From Nelumbo lutea (taxonomy: Eukaryota > Streptophyta > Magnoliopsida > Proteales > Nelumbonaceae): a DNA stretch of 64,000 nt. The translations under genes were made by a program, and so were the position numbers. The notes under the pieces were generated by a model, which saw nothing but the letters and a program-made list of their open reading frames with translations, had not been told where the DNA came from and did not search any database. Location of the stretch: NCBI GenBank assembly GCA_022828595.1, contig JAKGHH010000005.1, positions 52,013,655 to 52,077,654 of the forward strand. Direction: 5' to 3'. Shown here piece by piece: positions 33,130 through 45,571 of this stretch; position 1 is the stretch's first letter, and every line of letters begins with the position of its first letter.

Positions 33130-34110
33130 ATAACCTTCCGCTTCACTCGGTAGGGACCTTCCCAGTTTGGTCCGAGTTTACCCACACCGGGCTTAGGTAC
33201 CATAACCTTCCGAAGGACAAAGTCTCTGACATGAAAGTGTCTTTTTGACCCAGGTGTTATAGTACCGAGCTACCCTTTGTTGGTAAGTTGTAGTCTAAAT
33301 ATATGCAAGGTCCCGTACCTCTTCTACTAGGTTGAGGTTGGAATGGAGCTCATCATCGTTTGCTTCACTGAAGTACGCCTCTAGGCGTAATGTAGGTACT
33401 TTTATTTTGAATAGAATTTCTACTTCCATGCAGTAGGTGAGGTTAAAAGGTGTTTCGTTGTGGCGGTCTTGACGGTAGTTCGATAGGCCCATAGTACACT
33501 ATGCAGCTCGTCCACCCAAAATCCTTTAGCTCGGGCTAAGCAAGCTTTTAGTCCTCGGAGTACAGCTCTGTTCGTGACTTCTGCTTGCCCATTTTCTTAG
33601 GGGTGTGCTAGCGAGGTGAAGTTCTTTTGTATTCCCATCTTGGCACACCAATCTTGAAATTTGATATCTTCAAACTGCTTACTATTTTCGGAGATAAGGA
33701 CTTTGGGTAGGCCGAAGCGACATACAATGCTCTTCCAAAAGAAGTTCTGTACATTTCGTGCTATGATTGTTACCAAGGGTTTCGCCTCTACCCACTTTGT
33801 TAAATAGTCCACTGCTACTACCAGAAATCTCCCCTGTCCTGTCGCTAGAGGGAATGGTCCAAAGATATCAATCCCCCACTATGCAAAGGGCCATGGGCTA
33901 ATGAGGTATTTCAGGTCGGCAATAGGTTGGTGATGGATATTGGTGTGCTTCTAGCATTTAACACATTTCTTGATGAGCTCGAGTGCATCTACCTTCATTG
34001 TGGACTAGTAATATCCTTGTCGTAGCAATTTTTGGGTGAGAGCCCTACCCCCAAGTGTCCGCCGCATAGCCCTTCATAAGTATCGCAAAGAACGAGCTTG
34101 GCCTCTAAGG
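33130..34110 (-). pseudogene. Ty3 integrase, broken
   Basis: On the minus strand from 34010: a zinc-binding remnant (KCVKCQKHTNIHHQ near 33970), the core with GIDIFGPFPLATGQG, VAVDYLTKWVEAK, GLPKVLISENSKQFE, then after a stop ENGQAEVTNRAVLRGLK. At 33240-33130 HFHVRDFVLRKVM and KLGPNWEGPYRVKRKV form the GPY/F module. The usual second catalytic Asp (ISDN) is Glu here (ISEN), and a stop precedes ENGQAE. Truncated at the C terminus. Confidence 0.88.
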
Positions 34111-34379
34111 GTCGCAAACAACACAAGTAGGAGAGTGTATAGGATCTTCGGTACAACTATCTGTCTATAATGACGTACTTGGCTTCTTGTCGCTCTACCC
34201 TTCTGGCTGCGTTGTGGTCTGCAGGGAGGGTCTCATGAAGTAGGTAGCTAGCGAGTGGGTCGATCCAGCTCGGTGCTGTTTGTTCGATAGGTGCAACCTC
34301 TCTTGCCCCATCGAGAAGGTTGGGTCGAGGTAGGATCTTTATATACACGGTTCTCATGGTATTGGCACTTGTGCTAGCT

Positions 34380-34760
34380 AATTGGGATAAGGCATCGGCC
34401 TTAGAATTCTCAAACCTTGGAATCTACTTGATGAAGTAAGACTGAGAACCGTGTAGCACTTCCCTAACCTTGGCTAGATAAGCAGCCAAGATGGGATCAC
34501 AAGTTTCATAGTCACCAGTTACCTGGTTGACTACGAGCCGGGAGTCACTATAGATAATGAGGTGCTTTGCTTGTACTAATTTGCTAGCATGAGCCCGGCT
34601 ATTAGTGCTTCATACTTTGCTTTGTTGTTGGATTCCGCAAACTTGAATAGAAGTGTGTATTCCAGTTTTACCCCGCTTGGTGCGTATAGGATGACTCCGG
34701 CTTTGCTTCCTTGCTAATTTGATGAACCGTCAACATGAAGGATCCAGGGCTCCTCATCCC
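34380..34760 (-). pseudogene. Second RNase H domain (Tat-type), broken
   Basis: The minus strand reads LHVDGSSN, a stop, QGSKAGVILYAPSGVKLEY, FKFAESNNKAKYEALIAGL, then after a frame change YSDSRLVVNQVTGDYE and SKADALSQLAST. The DGSSN, NNKAKYEAL and SDS motifs are those of the additional RNase H of Tat elements. Confidence 0.8.
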
Positions 34761-34774
34761 AATTCGATTTCATT

Positions 34775-36250
34775 CTAACCTGGGATGGGTGCCGCACTGG
34801 TTGAAGCTTCCTCCCCATGCTCGATCACTATTAATCTAGGAATTACGATGTTGAAAGTGCATTCTGCTACGAAATTAGCCAAGGTTTGGGCCTTGATAGC
34901 TGTCCAAGGTTCGTACTGGATGTCGTACTTGTTAAGTTCAATGGCCCACTTTGTCAACCTACCCGAAACCTCAGGTTTGAGCAAGACTTACCTCAAAGGT
35001 TTGTTGGTGAGGACAATGATAGTGTGGGCTTGGAAGTATGGCTAAAGATTTCGGGCTGCGATGACCAATGCATATGCCAGCTTCTCAATTTTCGGGTATC
35101 TTGTTTCTACACCCTACAAAACCTTACTGACATAGTAGATGGGTCGTTGGGCCCGATCTACTTCTTTTATTAGTACTGAGCTGACTACCTCGTCACTTGC
35201 AGAGAGGTACAGCTTCAAAACATCCCCCTCTTTGGGTCAGGTTAGAACTGGGATACTAGTTGGGTACTTCTTCAGCTCAACAAAAGCAAGTTGGCATTCC
35301 TTAGTGCATTCGAAGTCCTTATTTTTCTTTATTGCCTTGAAAAAGGGAAGGCAACGATTTGCTGACTTGGACATGAAGTGTCTTAGTGCGGCTATGCAGC
35401 TGTTTAGCCTCTGAACCTCTTTCAACTTATAAGGTGGCTCCATATCCAAGATGGCTTTTATTTTTTCGGGGTTGGCTTCGATGCCACATCGATTAACTAT
35501 GTAACCCAAGAATTTACCCAAGGTGACATCGAAGACACATTTGTTAGGATTCAATTTCATATTATACTTGCGTAAAATTTCAAAAACACATTGCAAATCA
35601 CTTGTTAAGCAATTCGAAAATCAGGTTTTGATGACCATGTCGTCTACATAGCACTCAACCTTGTCGTCGATTAATGGCTCAAAAATTTAGATTACAAGTC
35701 TTTGGTAGGTTGCCCCAACATTTTTTAGTCCAAAGGGCATGACCTTGTAACAATGCAGGCCTAACTCAGTGATAAAAGACAGTTTTTCTTCATCAGCAGG
35801 GTCCATTTTGATCTGATTGTAGCCCGAGTATGCATCCAGAAACTCAACAACTCGTATCCTGAAGTCGGGTCTATCAAATGGTCGATCTTGGGGAGTGGGA
35901 AACAGTCCTTGGGGCAAAATCGATTCATGTTGGTATAGTCAACGCACATGCGTCGTTTACTGTTGGCTTCTTTACCAGAATAGGGTTAGCTACCCAGCTC
36001 AGGTAATGGACCTCCCTGATGAAATCAGCTACGAGAAGCTTCCCAACCTCCTTGTCGGCTATCCTCCAATGTTCTGGGGCGAGGCTGTGTTTCTTTTGCC
36101 TAACAGGCCTGAGTATGGGATCAGTGTTTAATTTGTGAGTTATTACTTTTGAATCAATGTCAGGCATTTCTACCGTAGACCATGCAAATACATCTAAATT
36201 TTTTAGTAGAAAACTTACTAGCTAAGCTCGAAGAGGTTCTTCGACTGCTG
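34775..36250 (-). pseudogene. Ty3 reverse transcriptase and RNase H, broken
   Basis: From 36240 the minus strand reads KNLDVFAWSTVEMPDID and LNTDPILRPVRQKK, the RT entry of plant Ty3 elements. It continues with WVANPILVKKP, MCVDYTNMNRFCPKDCFPLP, FLDAYSGYNQIKM, LHCYKVMPFGLKNVGATYQR and ECYVDDMVIKT (catalytic YVDD at about 35650-35640) followed by a stop. The open frame 35596-35237 covers the thumb/connection (KCVFDVTLGKFLGYIVNR). RNase H ends with TKWAIELNKYDIQYEP at about 34940. Frameshifts separate the segments. Confidence 0.9.
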
Positions 36251-36374
36251 CCCTGATCTGGAGGGTCCTAGTTGAGTCTTCTTCGAAGGTGGGGATGTGG
36301 ACCATTTGCTTGGTTGACGTGGCTCGCTCTTCAGGATAATTTACAGGCCGCTCAAGCTTGATGTCTTCCGCCAA

Positions 36375-36800
36375 CTAAGTTTTTCTCTTGAGAGCTGCAA
36401 TATAACACTTTTGAGACTCGAGCTGGTCACCCCGGACTACCCCTACCCTGAAATCCATGGGGAACTTCATGGCCAGATAGTAGGTGGACACCACCGCGCA
36501 AAGTGCATGGGTGATGGGCTGCCCTATGATTGCATTGTATGGGGAGGGCGTCGCGGCAACCAGGAAGGCATGCTCGAACCTTGCGATGTTGGACCATGTC
36601 CCAACCTCCACGGGTACTAAAATTCACCCGAGGGGCCTGACTTCGTCTAAGCTAAAGCCCAGTAGGAGAGTACTCATAGGCTGGAGGTCGCTCTTTCGAA
36701 GCTAAAGTTTGTCGAAAGTGCCTTTGAACAAGATATTGGCTAAACTCCCTGAATCCACCAGAATGCGCCTGACCTCGAAGTCATTAATCTTCATTCGTAC
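36375..36800 (-). pseudogene. Ty3 protease, broken
   Basis: The minus strand reads [18 protein letters not shown] (active-site DSG near 36755) and, after two stops, ARFEHAFLVAATPSPYNAII and the end of the domain HALCAVVSTYYLAMKFP. The order and spacing fit a Tat-lineage retropepsin. Confidence 0.82.
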
Positions 36801-36984
36801 AACTAGCGCATCATCGTGGGGGTACTAGATGCCACATGCATCATCCATAGTGAAGAATATAGGGTCCTCAGGTCACAGCCACTTCTGAGGGTTCTGCTCT
36901 TCACGTTCCAATTCGCGAGCCAATGCCCTTCCTATTGTTGGGGAACAACCCATGAGAATTGACCTGCTGGTGATTGTATTGATG

Positions 36985-38881
36985 ACCCCGTGGACTGGTC
37001 TTTCTTCAGGCAACTGCCTCTAGTTGATCTGCTTGTTGTTGTGCTCAGGAGCATCTTTCTTTTGCTCCCCTTGTCGATCTACTTTTCCTTTATTATTTTT
37101 CTGCACAAAATTTTTCAAGTATCTGTGATGGATGAGCTCTTCGATCTTGTCGCGGAGAGTCTTATAGTTTTTAGTGTTATGACCGTGGTCTCTATGGAAG
37201 TGACAGTATACATTTTTATTTCTGGTGGTTGGGTCCCCTTTCATCCGGGGTGGCCATTTCGCATATGAGCCATCTTTGATTGCCATAAGAATTTCCCCTC
37301 GCTTTGCATTGAGGGGGGTGTAACTCGTTCTTTCGACTGGGGGAGTTCGAGAGCGCCAACTCGACTTGTTCCCTCCCCTGGTCGGGGACTTGCTTTTCTT
37401 CCTCTTGCCACCACCATGGTGCAACCTGTGGTCTTCCCTCTTCTTCTCTACTGGAGCTTCGGTTTCTTTATTCATTTCCTCTTTGGTCTCGATGAATTGG
37501 TCAACAAGCTTGAGGAATGTGTTGATGTCCTTGGGCTTGTTCACCACCACATGCCACTTGAACTCCCTATAAGTGATTCCCTTTTTTGTTGCCACGAGTC
37601 TTACGGTGGGATCTAAGTTTGGGATTGACAAACATGTGTCATTGAAGTGTTTGATGTAGATGTGAATGGACTCCCCTTCCCTCTAGACTATGCCAAGGAG
37701 GCTCTCTTATGACCTTGGACACTTCTTACTAGTGATGAAGTGTGAGGTGAACATTTGCGTGAATTGTGCCCAACTCTTGATTGCTTCAGGTAGGAGGTTT
37801 TTGTACCATGTGCGTGCTACCCCCTTGAAGGTCGTAGAGAAGGCAATGCACATGCAAGCTTCGTCAGCCCCAGCGAAATACATTTGAGACTGAAAGGAGT
37901 CCACATGGTCATTTGGGTCAAAGGACCCGTCATATTTGTCCAGAGGAGGTACTTTAAAGTCCTTTGGCATCGAGGTGGCTAAGAGCTCAAAGGATAGAGG
38001 AGACAACATAGAGAGAAGTGGGGCGGATTTTGCAACTTCTGAGCTTGCTCTTGCCTTGCCTTTGGGCTGCTTGGGTCAGCTAGGTTTGCAAACTATTCCG
38101 GAATTATCGCACGGTACACCATAGGACACCATCTTCGTTGCTTCTTGATCGAGTCCACATTGGTGGTGCTTGCTTCGATATTATCATGTTGTGTCTTGGC
38201 CTGAAGAGAATTGGAATGCTGATACTGGATTGCGCGAGCTGAAGGGTCTCACCTAGAGTCAATGGTTAGGGCTTCGAACCAGTTTCCTATGAATGAAGCT
38301 TGTGGTTGCACAAGTTGGGGTAGGCTGGCTTTGGTTGGGCGAATGTCTTCCAACCTGCCCTATTGCTGTGAGGCAGGGGGCTACTTGCTTCCCCTTTTGC
38401 TATGGGATGAAACCTAGGAAGTCTCTCCAAGGAAAGGAGGACGATTGCTCTGGCGGCGATTGAATTGTTGTTGGTTCCGCGGCATCACCAGACACTATGG
38501 TGGAGCTAGCTGCTAACTCTGTTGCAGTGGTAGAAACTGCTACTGGTAGAAGTGATGCAGAACTTGCTATTGGTAGTACTAGAATTGCTGAATTTGTTGC
38601 ATCTAGGCCTGAATAGCCTGTACGCATTGCACCAGGTCATTCAGTTGGTTTCGTTCAACCACTAGAGGAACCACAGAGGGTTTGGTGAAGGCAGCATTCA
38701 CCGCAGAAGGAAGTGGGGCGTTCACCAGCTCGGTGGTCTGGGGTAGGTTCATTGTAGGGACCCCGAATGCATTGAGGGGCATGGTTAACAGGCCAATACA
38801 TATAGTGGAGACCTGAGGCTGCCCCCCATATGTATTCATCTCATTGTTTTGCCCGACGTTGCTAGAAGATGCCATTAACAC
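36985..38881 (-). pseudogene. Ty3 gag, broken
   Basis: Start at MASSSNVGQNNEMN (38873), then the capsid region in 38009-37707 (PPLDKYDGSFDPNDHVDSF, FKGVARTWYKNLLPEAIKSW) and a basic C-terminal region in 37631-37020 (KKSKSPTRGGNKSSWRSR). It ends with a zinc-knuckle-like YCHFHRDHGHNTKNYKTL in which the last expected Cys is Asn. Frame breaks lie between these pieces. Confidence 0.85.
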
Positions 38882-38924
38882 AGTGATGGATGCTTAGTAG
38901 AGAAGGCTTTTTGAATTGTTTCCC

Positions 38925-38939
38925 ACAGACGGCACCAAT
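38925..38939 (-). promoter_or_regulatory. Ty3 primer-binding site region
   Basis: Minus-strand ATTGGTGCCGTCTGTGGG abuts the LTR end CTTCATCA. It has the form of a plant Ty3 primer site; tRNA not assigned. Confidence 0.7.
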
Positions 38940-39719
38940 TGATGAAGCACAAAGAGAATCAAAGAGCCCAAAGTGGTTCACTCTGTAGGGTCACTCCGAT
39001 GCTTAAGTTAGCACTTGGTTGCGAGCTGAAAATAATCTTAGATTGCAAGAGAGTGAGAGAGCTAGAAAGCAAAGATTACGCATGTACCTTAGCCTCTAGG
39101 GGCTGAGGTCTTTATATACTGGTGTTCTGATGGGTTTGGTGGAGTTGGTCCTGAATCCTCGTTGTGGCATAATCCGTTATCATGTTAGTTGGGAGTAACA
39201 TCTCTCGCTTTACGGTTGGCCATCTCCATCTGAACCAGGGAGTGGATGAACTAATGTAGTCGTTGCAAGGTACGATCCTGTGAGGTGTGGGATAGGGAGG
39301 TGTGACCCTCAGGGTCACCATGCGGAATGGCCTATTTACAAAGCAAGCTCCTCACAAAGTATCGAGCTGCCTGGTAGTGAGCTGCTTGGTAGCAAGCTAA
39401 CTGGTAGCAAGCTATCTAAGCTCGTGTTCTTCTGAATGCTGAGGTGATCTTGCCCCGAGGCAGGCCTATCTTCAGGGTGGTTCATCTGCTTGGATTCAGT
39501 AATCTCTTTTCTTGGTCATGACCTAGTACCAAGGTGCTCTTAGCTCAAGGGGATCTCAGCTCGAACCCGAGGTTACTCTGTAGCGAACTGATCATGCTGA
39601 CCTATCACTCGTGCCAAGTCACTTCCACGTACCAGACTGGTTATGCCAAATTGTCACTTATGTCGAATCACGTCCATGTGTCTCCTTGTAATGAGGTCAG
39701 ACCAAATCCCCCTTCATTA
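38940..39719 (-). repeat. Ty3 5' LTR (about 780 bp)
   Basis: On the plus strand it runs from TGATGAAGCACAAAG to CCCCTTCATTA, so the ends form an inverted TGATGAAG with one change. The minus strand has a TATATAAAG promoter box (around 39112-39119) and downstream R-U5 sequence. The right end aligns with the right end of the LTR at 62486-63296 (GGTC.GACC.AAATC..CCTTCAT), which fixes it. A truncated copy is at 48509-48925. Confidence 0.85.
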
Positions 39720-40737
39720 AATATCCATTAAAACATGGAACAGAACAACCAACATTGTTCAGAATAACAAAGAATATGGTGCATGTATGCAAGTAAAAGC
39801 TTAAATTAACTACAAAGAATGCTTTATGAGGCAAGGTATCAACGAGCTGGTTGGTAAGGTATATATAAGGAATATTTAGGGGTGTTCTTTTTTTCGGATT
39901 TTGAGAGGGGGGAAAGTTGGTAAATGGGATTTTGGTTTCCATTGACCAAGAATCTCATGTTCATTTTTTCAGATTTATGTGGGACCAAGGAAATTTTATT
40001 TTCCTGGGTATCATTTACCTACCCATCTCCTAGGTGGATAAATAACTTTTCCACCAAGGTGAAAATTTGTTAACACTTGAATGGGACAACAATGCCCCTT
40101 TTAATAATGGATTTTTATGACTAAAATGATTATTACCTTATTAACTTAGGAAATAAAAGAAAATGGGTAGATGAACTTACCCGGGTAAGTGTTTCCTAGG
40201 AAAGAGTTACCCACGTAATTACATTTACCTGGGTAAGTAACTTATGGAAAAGCAAACAAGGCCTTAATTATAACACTTCCTCTGCCACATGATAAAACAA
40301 ATCTCCTTTCTAGAAAAATAAAAAACTTCAATTGCTAAAACATGAGAAAATTGGATAGTGAATACAAACAAAAAAAAAAAAAAAGCTATGAATTCTACTG
40401 AATGTGTGTGTTTGATAGAGAGATGGAGATATATATCACCTTAGACAAAGAGTGGATTAGAAAAAATATTGGCAATATGAAATTATTTACCAAGGCTGTT
40501 CACATAAGAATTGTTGTACCAAGGACTTGAAAATTGGTTCTTCTCTTATATGGGCAAAAACTTTTAAACTAAGTTTTTCTCAATATAAGAATATGAAATT
40601 TTTCAATAGTCATCAATACATGTTATTTGATGAAAAAATTAACTCTAATTCTTAGTTGATTGACAAATGCTTGTTATATGAAATGTAATATAATATATCA
40701 TTATACTCATGCATATTTATCTTAAATTTTCTTTCAG
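39720..40737. other. Flank of Ty3 LTR and pseudo-intron of RLP copy A
   Basis: 39720-39980 is unique to this place. From 39981 the sequence is shared with 48929-49688 (unit B). The last 100 bp before 40738 resemble the end of intron 7 of the intact RLP, including the TTTCAG acceptor. Confidence 0.7.
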
Positions 40738-42311
40738 GGCTTTGTGAACTATGGGATTTACAAAGATTGTATCTTTCTGATAATCAAATTACAATCAACA
40801 TTGCTCCTTGGATTTTCAACAACCTAACACCACCAGAGTTGTTTGATCTTTCAAATAACCAGTTTTCTGGAGAGCTCTCCTTCTCTATCTTTGCTAATCT
40901 CTCCCAATTAACAGCAATTGATCTTTCCAACAATTATAACTTGGATGTTGATACTGAGTCACCATTTTGGATTCCATCTTTTCAAGTAAATTATTTAAAT
41001 CTAGACAATTGCAACCTCGATAGGAAGTCATAATGTCATTCCAAATTTCTTCTCCACTCAATACAAGTTAACAGCAATGTCTTTAGCTCATACCTCTCTT
41101 GAAGGAACCATTGCTCCTTGGTTGTTGTACAATAATACTTCACCAAAGCACTTGTCTTAAGGTGAAATCATTTAGTTGTCAATGAATAAACTTGAAGGTA
41201 AGATTCCGTCTTCATTCGGTAGGATGTGACAATTAGGAGTGCTAGACTTATCTAACAATGCCCTAATAGGAGAAGTATCCAATGGATTATCCCAAAACAA
41301 AACCATGTTATCTCAATTAATCTTAACAAACAACAAACTGCATGGTATGCAAATATTTTTCAAAATGGATAAATTAGTTGATTTACACCTTGGAGGAAAT
41401 TGCTTCGCAAAGCCCATCATAATCAATGCATCAAGTGCCCTATCTCTTTACGTACTAGATCTAAGTGGAAACAATTTACTGGACTATCTTCCAAATTTTC
41501 TTCCACATTTGGGTGTACTTCTATTAAGATGAAACCGTTTTTTTGGCCAAATACCAAAGTCATTATGCCAAATGACAAAGTTGCATAACTTAGATCTTTC
41601 AAATAACCAATTGTCAGGGAGCATACCTTCATGGAAAGAAAAATCTGCACTTCAAAATTTTTCTTTTTATTTTGATCAAGGCTCCCACATTACGAGTGAT
41701 GTCAAAATTAATTTTTTCACAAAGGGTAACATGCTCACTTACGAAGATGATCCTCTAAGGTACATGACCGGAATTGATTTGTCAAAGAACTAACTAACAT
41801 GTCATATTCCAATTGAAATAGGAGACCTGAGGGAACTCCTCTCATTGGACCTTTCCAATAATTTTCTGATAGGCTATATCCCTAAATCCTTTCAAAATCT
41901 AGTACAGTTGGGAAGTTTAGACTTTTCTCATAATAAACTAGAAGGAAGGATCCCACATCGATAAGCCGAACTCAATTTTCTTTCTACTTTTAGAATGGCC
42001 TTCAATAACCTCATAGGTAGGATTCCGTATGAACATCAATCCACACTTTTGATGAGAATAGTTATATTGGTAATGATGAACTCTGTAAACCGCCATTGCA
42101 AATCAAGTGTTCAGCATTAGAGAATCAAACATCACGACCTGAAGTCATGGACGAAGACTTGTTTTTCTATTCATATGTGTCTATTTGGTATGCATTGGGT
42201 TTTTGGGTTGTTATCGTCCCACTGCTTCTGAGTAAGAATTGGCATCCGAAGTGCTATAGAGTCATTGATGAGTACACTGACAGGTGTAGGGAGTGGTTAT
42301 TGGGATTTTAA
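40738..42311 (+). pseudogene. RLP last-exon pseudogene, copy A
   Basis: Homologous to exon 8 of the intact gene, from the acceptor (CTTTCAG before 40738) through the LRRs, the island (FFTKGNMLTYEDDPLRYM), the cap and the membrane helix (DEDLFFYSYVSIWYALGFW). Breaks include a stop after DNCNLDRKS (41031), a 134-bp deletion at about 41174 relative to 8355-8488, TGG to TGA near 41226, CGA/AGA to TGA near 41530, a stop in SKNxLTG near 41793 and one near 41962. No upstream exons 1-7 are present nearby. Confidence 0.92.
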
Positions 42312-42536
42312 TTTTATGTATAGAATTGTTTTTAATTTCCAATATAGACTGTGTGCTTTTAAATATATATTTTTGAACATGATAGATATATGGTGGTTCT
42401 CATTTATCGTTGTCTATATTTTACTTGGTAGCTAGTAGAGCTGTCAACTGGACGGTTTGGACTTGGATCCAAACCGATTGAAATCTTATTAAATCGATTT
42501 TGGATAATCTATTAAATCGTTAGTGGTATTTGAAGA

Positions 42537-42720
42537 CTGAGGAGAATTCAAGGCCTTGTTTGAATCTAGCACCGCCTTCGCCTTTCCGCGTAAGCTCATC
42601 ATATATGCAGCGGCCTTCTCCTCCATTGATGAGTTTGGGAGATTAGAAAATTATTTGAATGAGCAGCATCTACAACCAATGCATAGACTCATACATAAGG
42701 ATTCGAATGTTCGAGGGTTT
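42537..42720 (+). other. Coding-like fragment of unknown origin
   Basis: An open stretch in one frame reads EFKALFESSTAFAFPRKLII then YAAAFSSIDEFGRLENYL and ends RLIHKDSNVRGF plus stop. Near 42920 a possible 3' exon follows a TTACAG acceptor (GTRLSAAILLKQIGFSE). The composition is less AT-rich than its surroundings and the reading looks protein-like, but I do not recognise a family. It is absent from unit B, so it was either inserted into A or lost from B. Confidence 0.35.
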
Positions 42721-43675
42721 TGATTTTACAGCAGAATTTATTTTACAAATCACAAATCAGGGCGGAAGAGGGAAGGCGCTGCGGTGAAATTTTAGAATTT
42801 AGTTCTGTAAAATTTTGTTTTACAGAGAAACTGAACCATGATGGCATTCATGCATCTATTATTGAGGTGTTGTACTGATATCCCTTACATAGAATTTACT
42901 TTTTGATCGCCTTACAGGAACCAGGCTTTCAGCTGCAATACTTTTGAAGCAAATAGGGTTTTCAGAGGTTTGAAAGAAGAGCAAAATGCTTTGGTGGCAG
43001 CACTGATGTACCTTTATGATCAGGATGATCAGTGCCTTAGACTCTTATGTCTCAGTGGGATGATCTGCTGTCCCAAAGCACAGCCATGGCAATGAGTTTG
43101 ATAGCGTTCTGATAGTATTTTGGAACAGGTGGTGGGACCCTCCTGCTATTAAAAATTTCAAATAGAATGGGGACTTATGCTCGCTTGCTTCTATACTCCT
43201 GTGCTTTGAGATTGAGATAGAGATATTCACTTCAATCACTGCTAGAACTAAGTAGAATACTTGGCTTGCCAACTATTTGTTTCAAGAAACCATTTATCTA
43301 ACTTTTTCACATTTTCTGGGTTTTTAAATATTTTTTTGAATTTTCATTTAGTTTGAATCGGGTTGGATTGGACCCAATCCAATCCATTTGCATTTCAATT
43401 GGACTGAATCCAATCCATTTGTATTTCAAATGGACAGGAACCAATCCAACTTGTATAGATTTGGATTGACTTTGATCCAGTCTATTTGTAGATGGACCCA
43501 CATTGGATCGAATTGGACTAGACCAAATCCAGTCCTATTAACACCCCTAGTGGTTAGTAAGAAAACATGGATACTTTTATTTCAACTTGTAGCAAAATCA
43601 AAGTCATCACATTATCAAATATGTAAATGTCCTTCTTTGCAAGGAGTCTTTAAACCTAAGGTATGAAATCTAGGG

Positions 43676-43965
43676 TCTGTTTGGTTAGTAGTTTGAATCA
43701 GAATTGGAATCAGAATGAGAATTTTTTGAAAACGGAATCAAAATGATCTATTTATATAGTTTGTTTGGTTCAGACAAGAATGAAATTAAGAATTAAAATA
43801 AGCAGAAATGAGATTTCATTCCTAAGGGAGGGATGAAAAATGACCATTCTCTCAAAAGAGAAATTGCTATATCCGATTCCACCCAATCAAATAGTTGAAA
43901 TCGGAATAGCCCATTCTGATTCCAATTCCAAACATTTATTCCCACAAACCAAATAGAGCGTTAGT
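43676..43965. mobile_element. MITE with TTTGGTT ends
   Basis: The left end CTGTTTGGTTAGTAGTTTGA and the right end (reverse complement CTCTATTTGGTTTGTGGGAA) are inverted, and both run into ATTGGAATCAGAAT. About 290 bp, non-coding. Unit B keeps only the right end (51100-51150), so it was present before the duplication and was partly deleted in B. Confidence 0.7.
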
Positions 43966-44340
43966 TATATTTTAAACATGAGCAGCTCAGTTTTGGAACT
44001 ATATAATCATGCAAACAATTTTTGCAACGACATGGTTTTAGCCCTAGCGGGGCCCGTGCAATGCACAGGAAATATTAGTGATTAACTATAATTTCCAAAT
44101 AACAGTAAATATTAGTAAAAAGACTTCTATTTATATATTAATAAAGACTAACCATGTATAAAGGGGCGCATCTCTAGATATATACATAGTCTTATTGATA
44201 TATAGGCAGAAAAGAGCTTGAAGTCCAATTGAAATTTATTGTGGGCAGTTCCACATAAATGAGAGAGAGAGAAAATCGAGTTAAGACTAAAGGCAACTAA
44301 AATGCCCACTAACAGAATTGCAACTACCGTTATCAATTAT

Positions 44341-44916
44341 TAGGGTTGTTTATAAGAAGGATCAATCCGATCAAACCGATTAATTCAGACCGATCCAAGC
44401 TTAGCCAGCCAGGTTATCTTCAGCATTGGTCGGTTTTGAGTTGTAAAACATTATAAATCGAACCGATGGTTTGGGTTGGTTTTCTTGTATGAAAACCGAA
44501 ATCGATCCGAACCGAATCGGTTTAGCTAAAGAAACATGTTATTGTATACTTTTTTTAGTTGATCATAATCATTTGTGCAGTGCATACAAGTTGATATAAT
44601 GCTTGAAATTCATGATTTCAATTTTCGTAGTGAAACTAATTTCTAATCCTAAATGCTTATCAATTTGTTTTTCTTTTTGCTATCTTCACTTCTACCGAGA
44701 ATAAATTCTCAAACTTACACCACATAAGCACAAGGGGGCATAATTGAACTTAAAGCTGAAATCGACCCAAACTGATCCAACTTGACTCAAACCGACCAAG
44801 TCAATTTTGCTTAATACTAGGTCGGTTTCGATTTCAAGTTAAGGTAATCCGATCAAGTCGGATCAGTTGAAAAAACCTCAATAAACTGACCCAACTTGGC
44901 CCATGAACAGCCCTAT
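44341..44916. mobile_element. GATCCGA/AACCGA-rich repeat with AGGG(T/C)TGTT ends
   Basis: TAGGGTTGTTTATAAG at the left and GAACAGCCCTATC at the right are imperfect inverted ends. The interior has many CCGATC, AACCGA and GACCCAA words, and a neutral stretch of about 200 bp in the centre. It is non-coding. Unit B retains only a short right-hand remnant near 51470. Confidence 0.5.
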
Positions 44917-45571
44917 CAATTATCATGCAATTGACACAACTAAATTAAGACTAAACAGGTGTAGCCCATTACGCTTGATTACTATTAAATCAAAGTTAAG
45001 CAGGGCCTAACCTCTATTATCCAATAAAGAGCAGTAAAAATAAAATAAAATAAATGTGAAAAAATGTAGAAACATCAAATGGGTTAGCATCAAATGTAGA
45101 AGAGAAAGACATACATTAGGGAATACGAAATCTGTTCTATGACAGAACCCTTCGTGACTTAAAACCTAATATTCCCATCAAATTTGAAAGCTGGTAAAAT
45201 AAATTAACAAATGCATACCATGTAGAAGATTAAACCTCCGAGCACCACTTCCTTTCACGACATTGGATAAGCTGGCAAACCTGGGTAGCCACAAATAAGG
45301 AAATCCATTGTGAAGCTGAAGTTTAGAATGGTAAGAAGTAGACAAAATTAGAACTTTGGAGGACTTAATCAACTATATACAGTCACTGTGAATCATAAAG
45401 GCTCTTTTCAAATCTCTTAGATCAATGGTCATTGATAATCCAATGAAACATAATCGGACCAAGAAGAGGGGAACTCATCACACAAAAAGAAAACAAAGCC
45501 ACAAACATCCAACACCACCAAAAACACCTAGACAAAGATAAGAAAGCAACGTAGAGAGAAAGGCCCTCTCA

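Larger units (their letters stand above)
33130..39719 (-). mobile_element. Truncated Ty3/gypsy retrotransposon, Tat type
   Basis: Minus-strand element with the 5' LTR (39719-38940), a primer-site region, gag, protease, RT, RNase H, a second RNase H and integrase in Ty3 order. It ends abruptly at about 33130 just after the integrase GPY motif. The polypurine tract and 3' LTR are missing, replaced by AT-rich DNA. Stops and frameshifts occur in every domain. The second RNase H between RT-RNase H and integrase is characteristic of the Tat lineage of plant Ty3 elements. Confidence 0.92.

Noticed and set aside
36411..36705. Plus-strand frames in the Ty3 protease region
   Set aside because: Antisense shadows of the minus-strand protease coding sequence.
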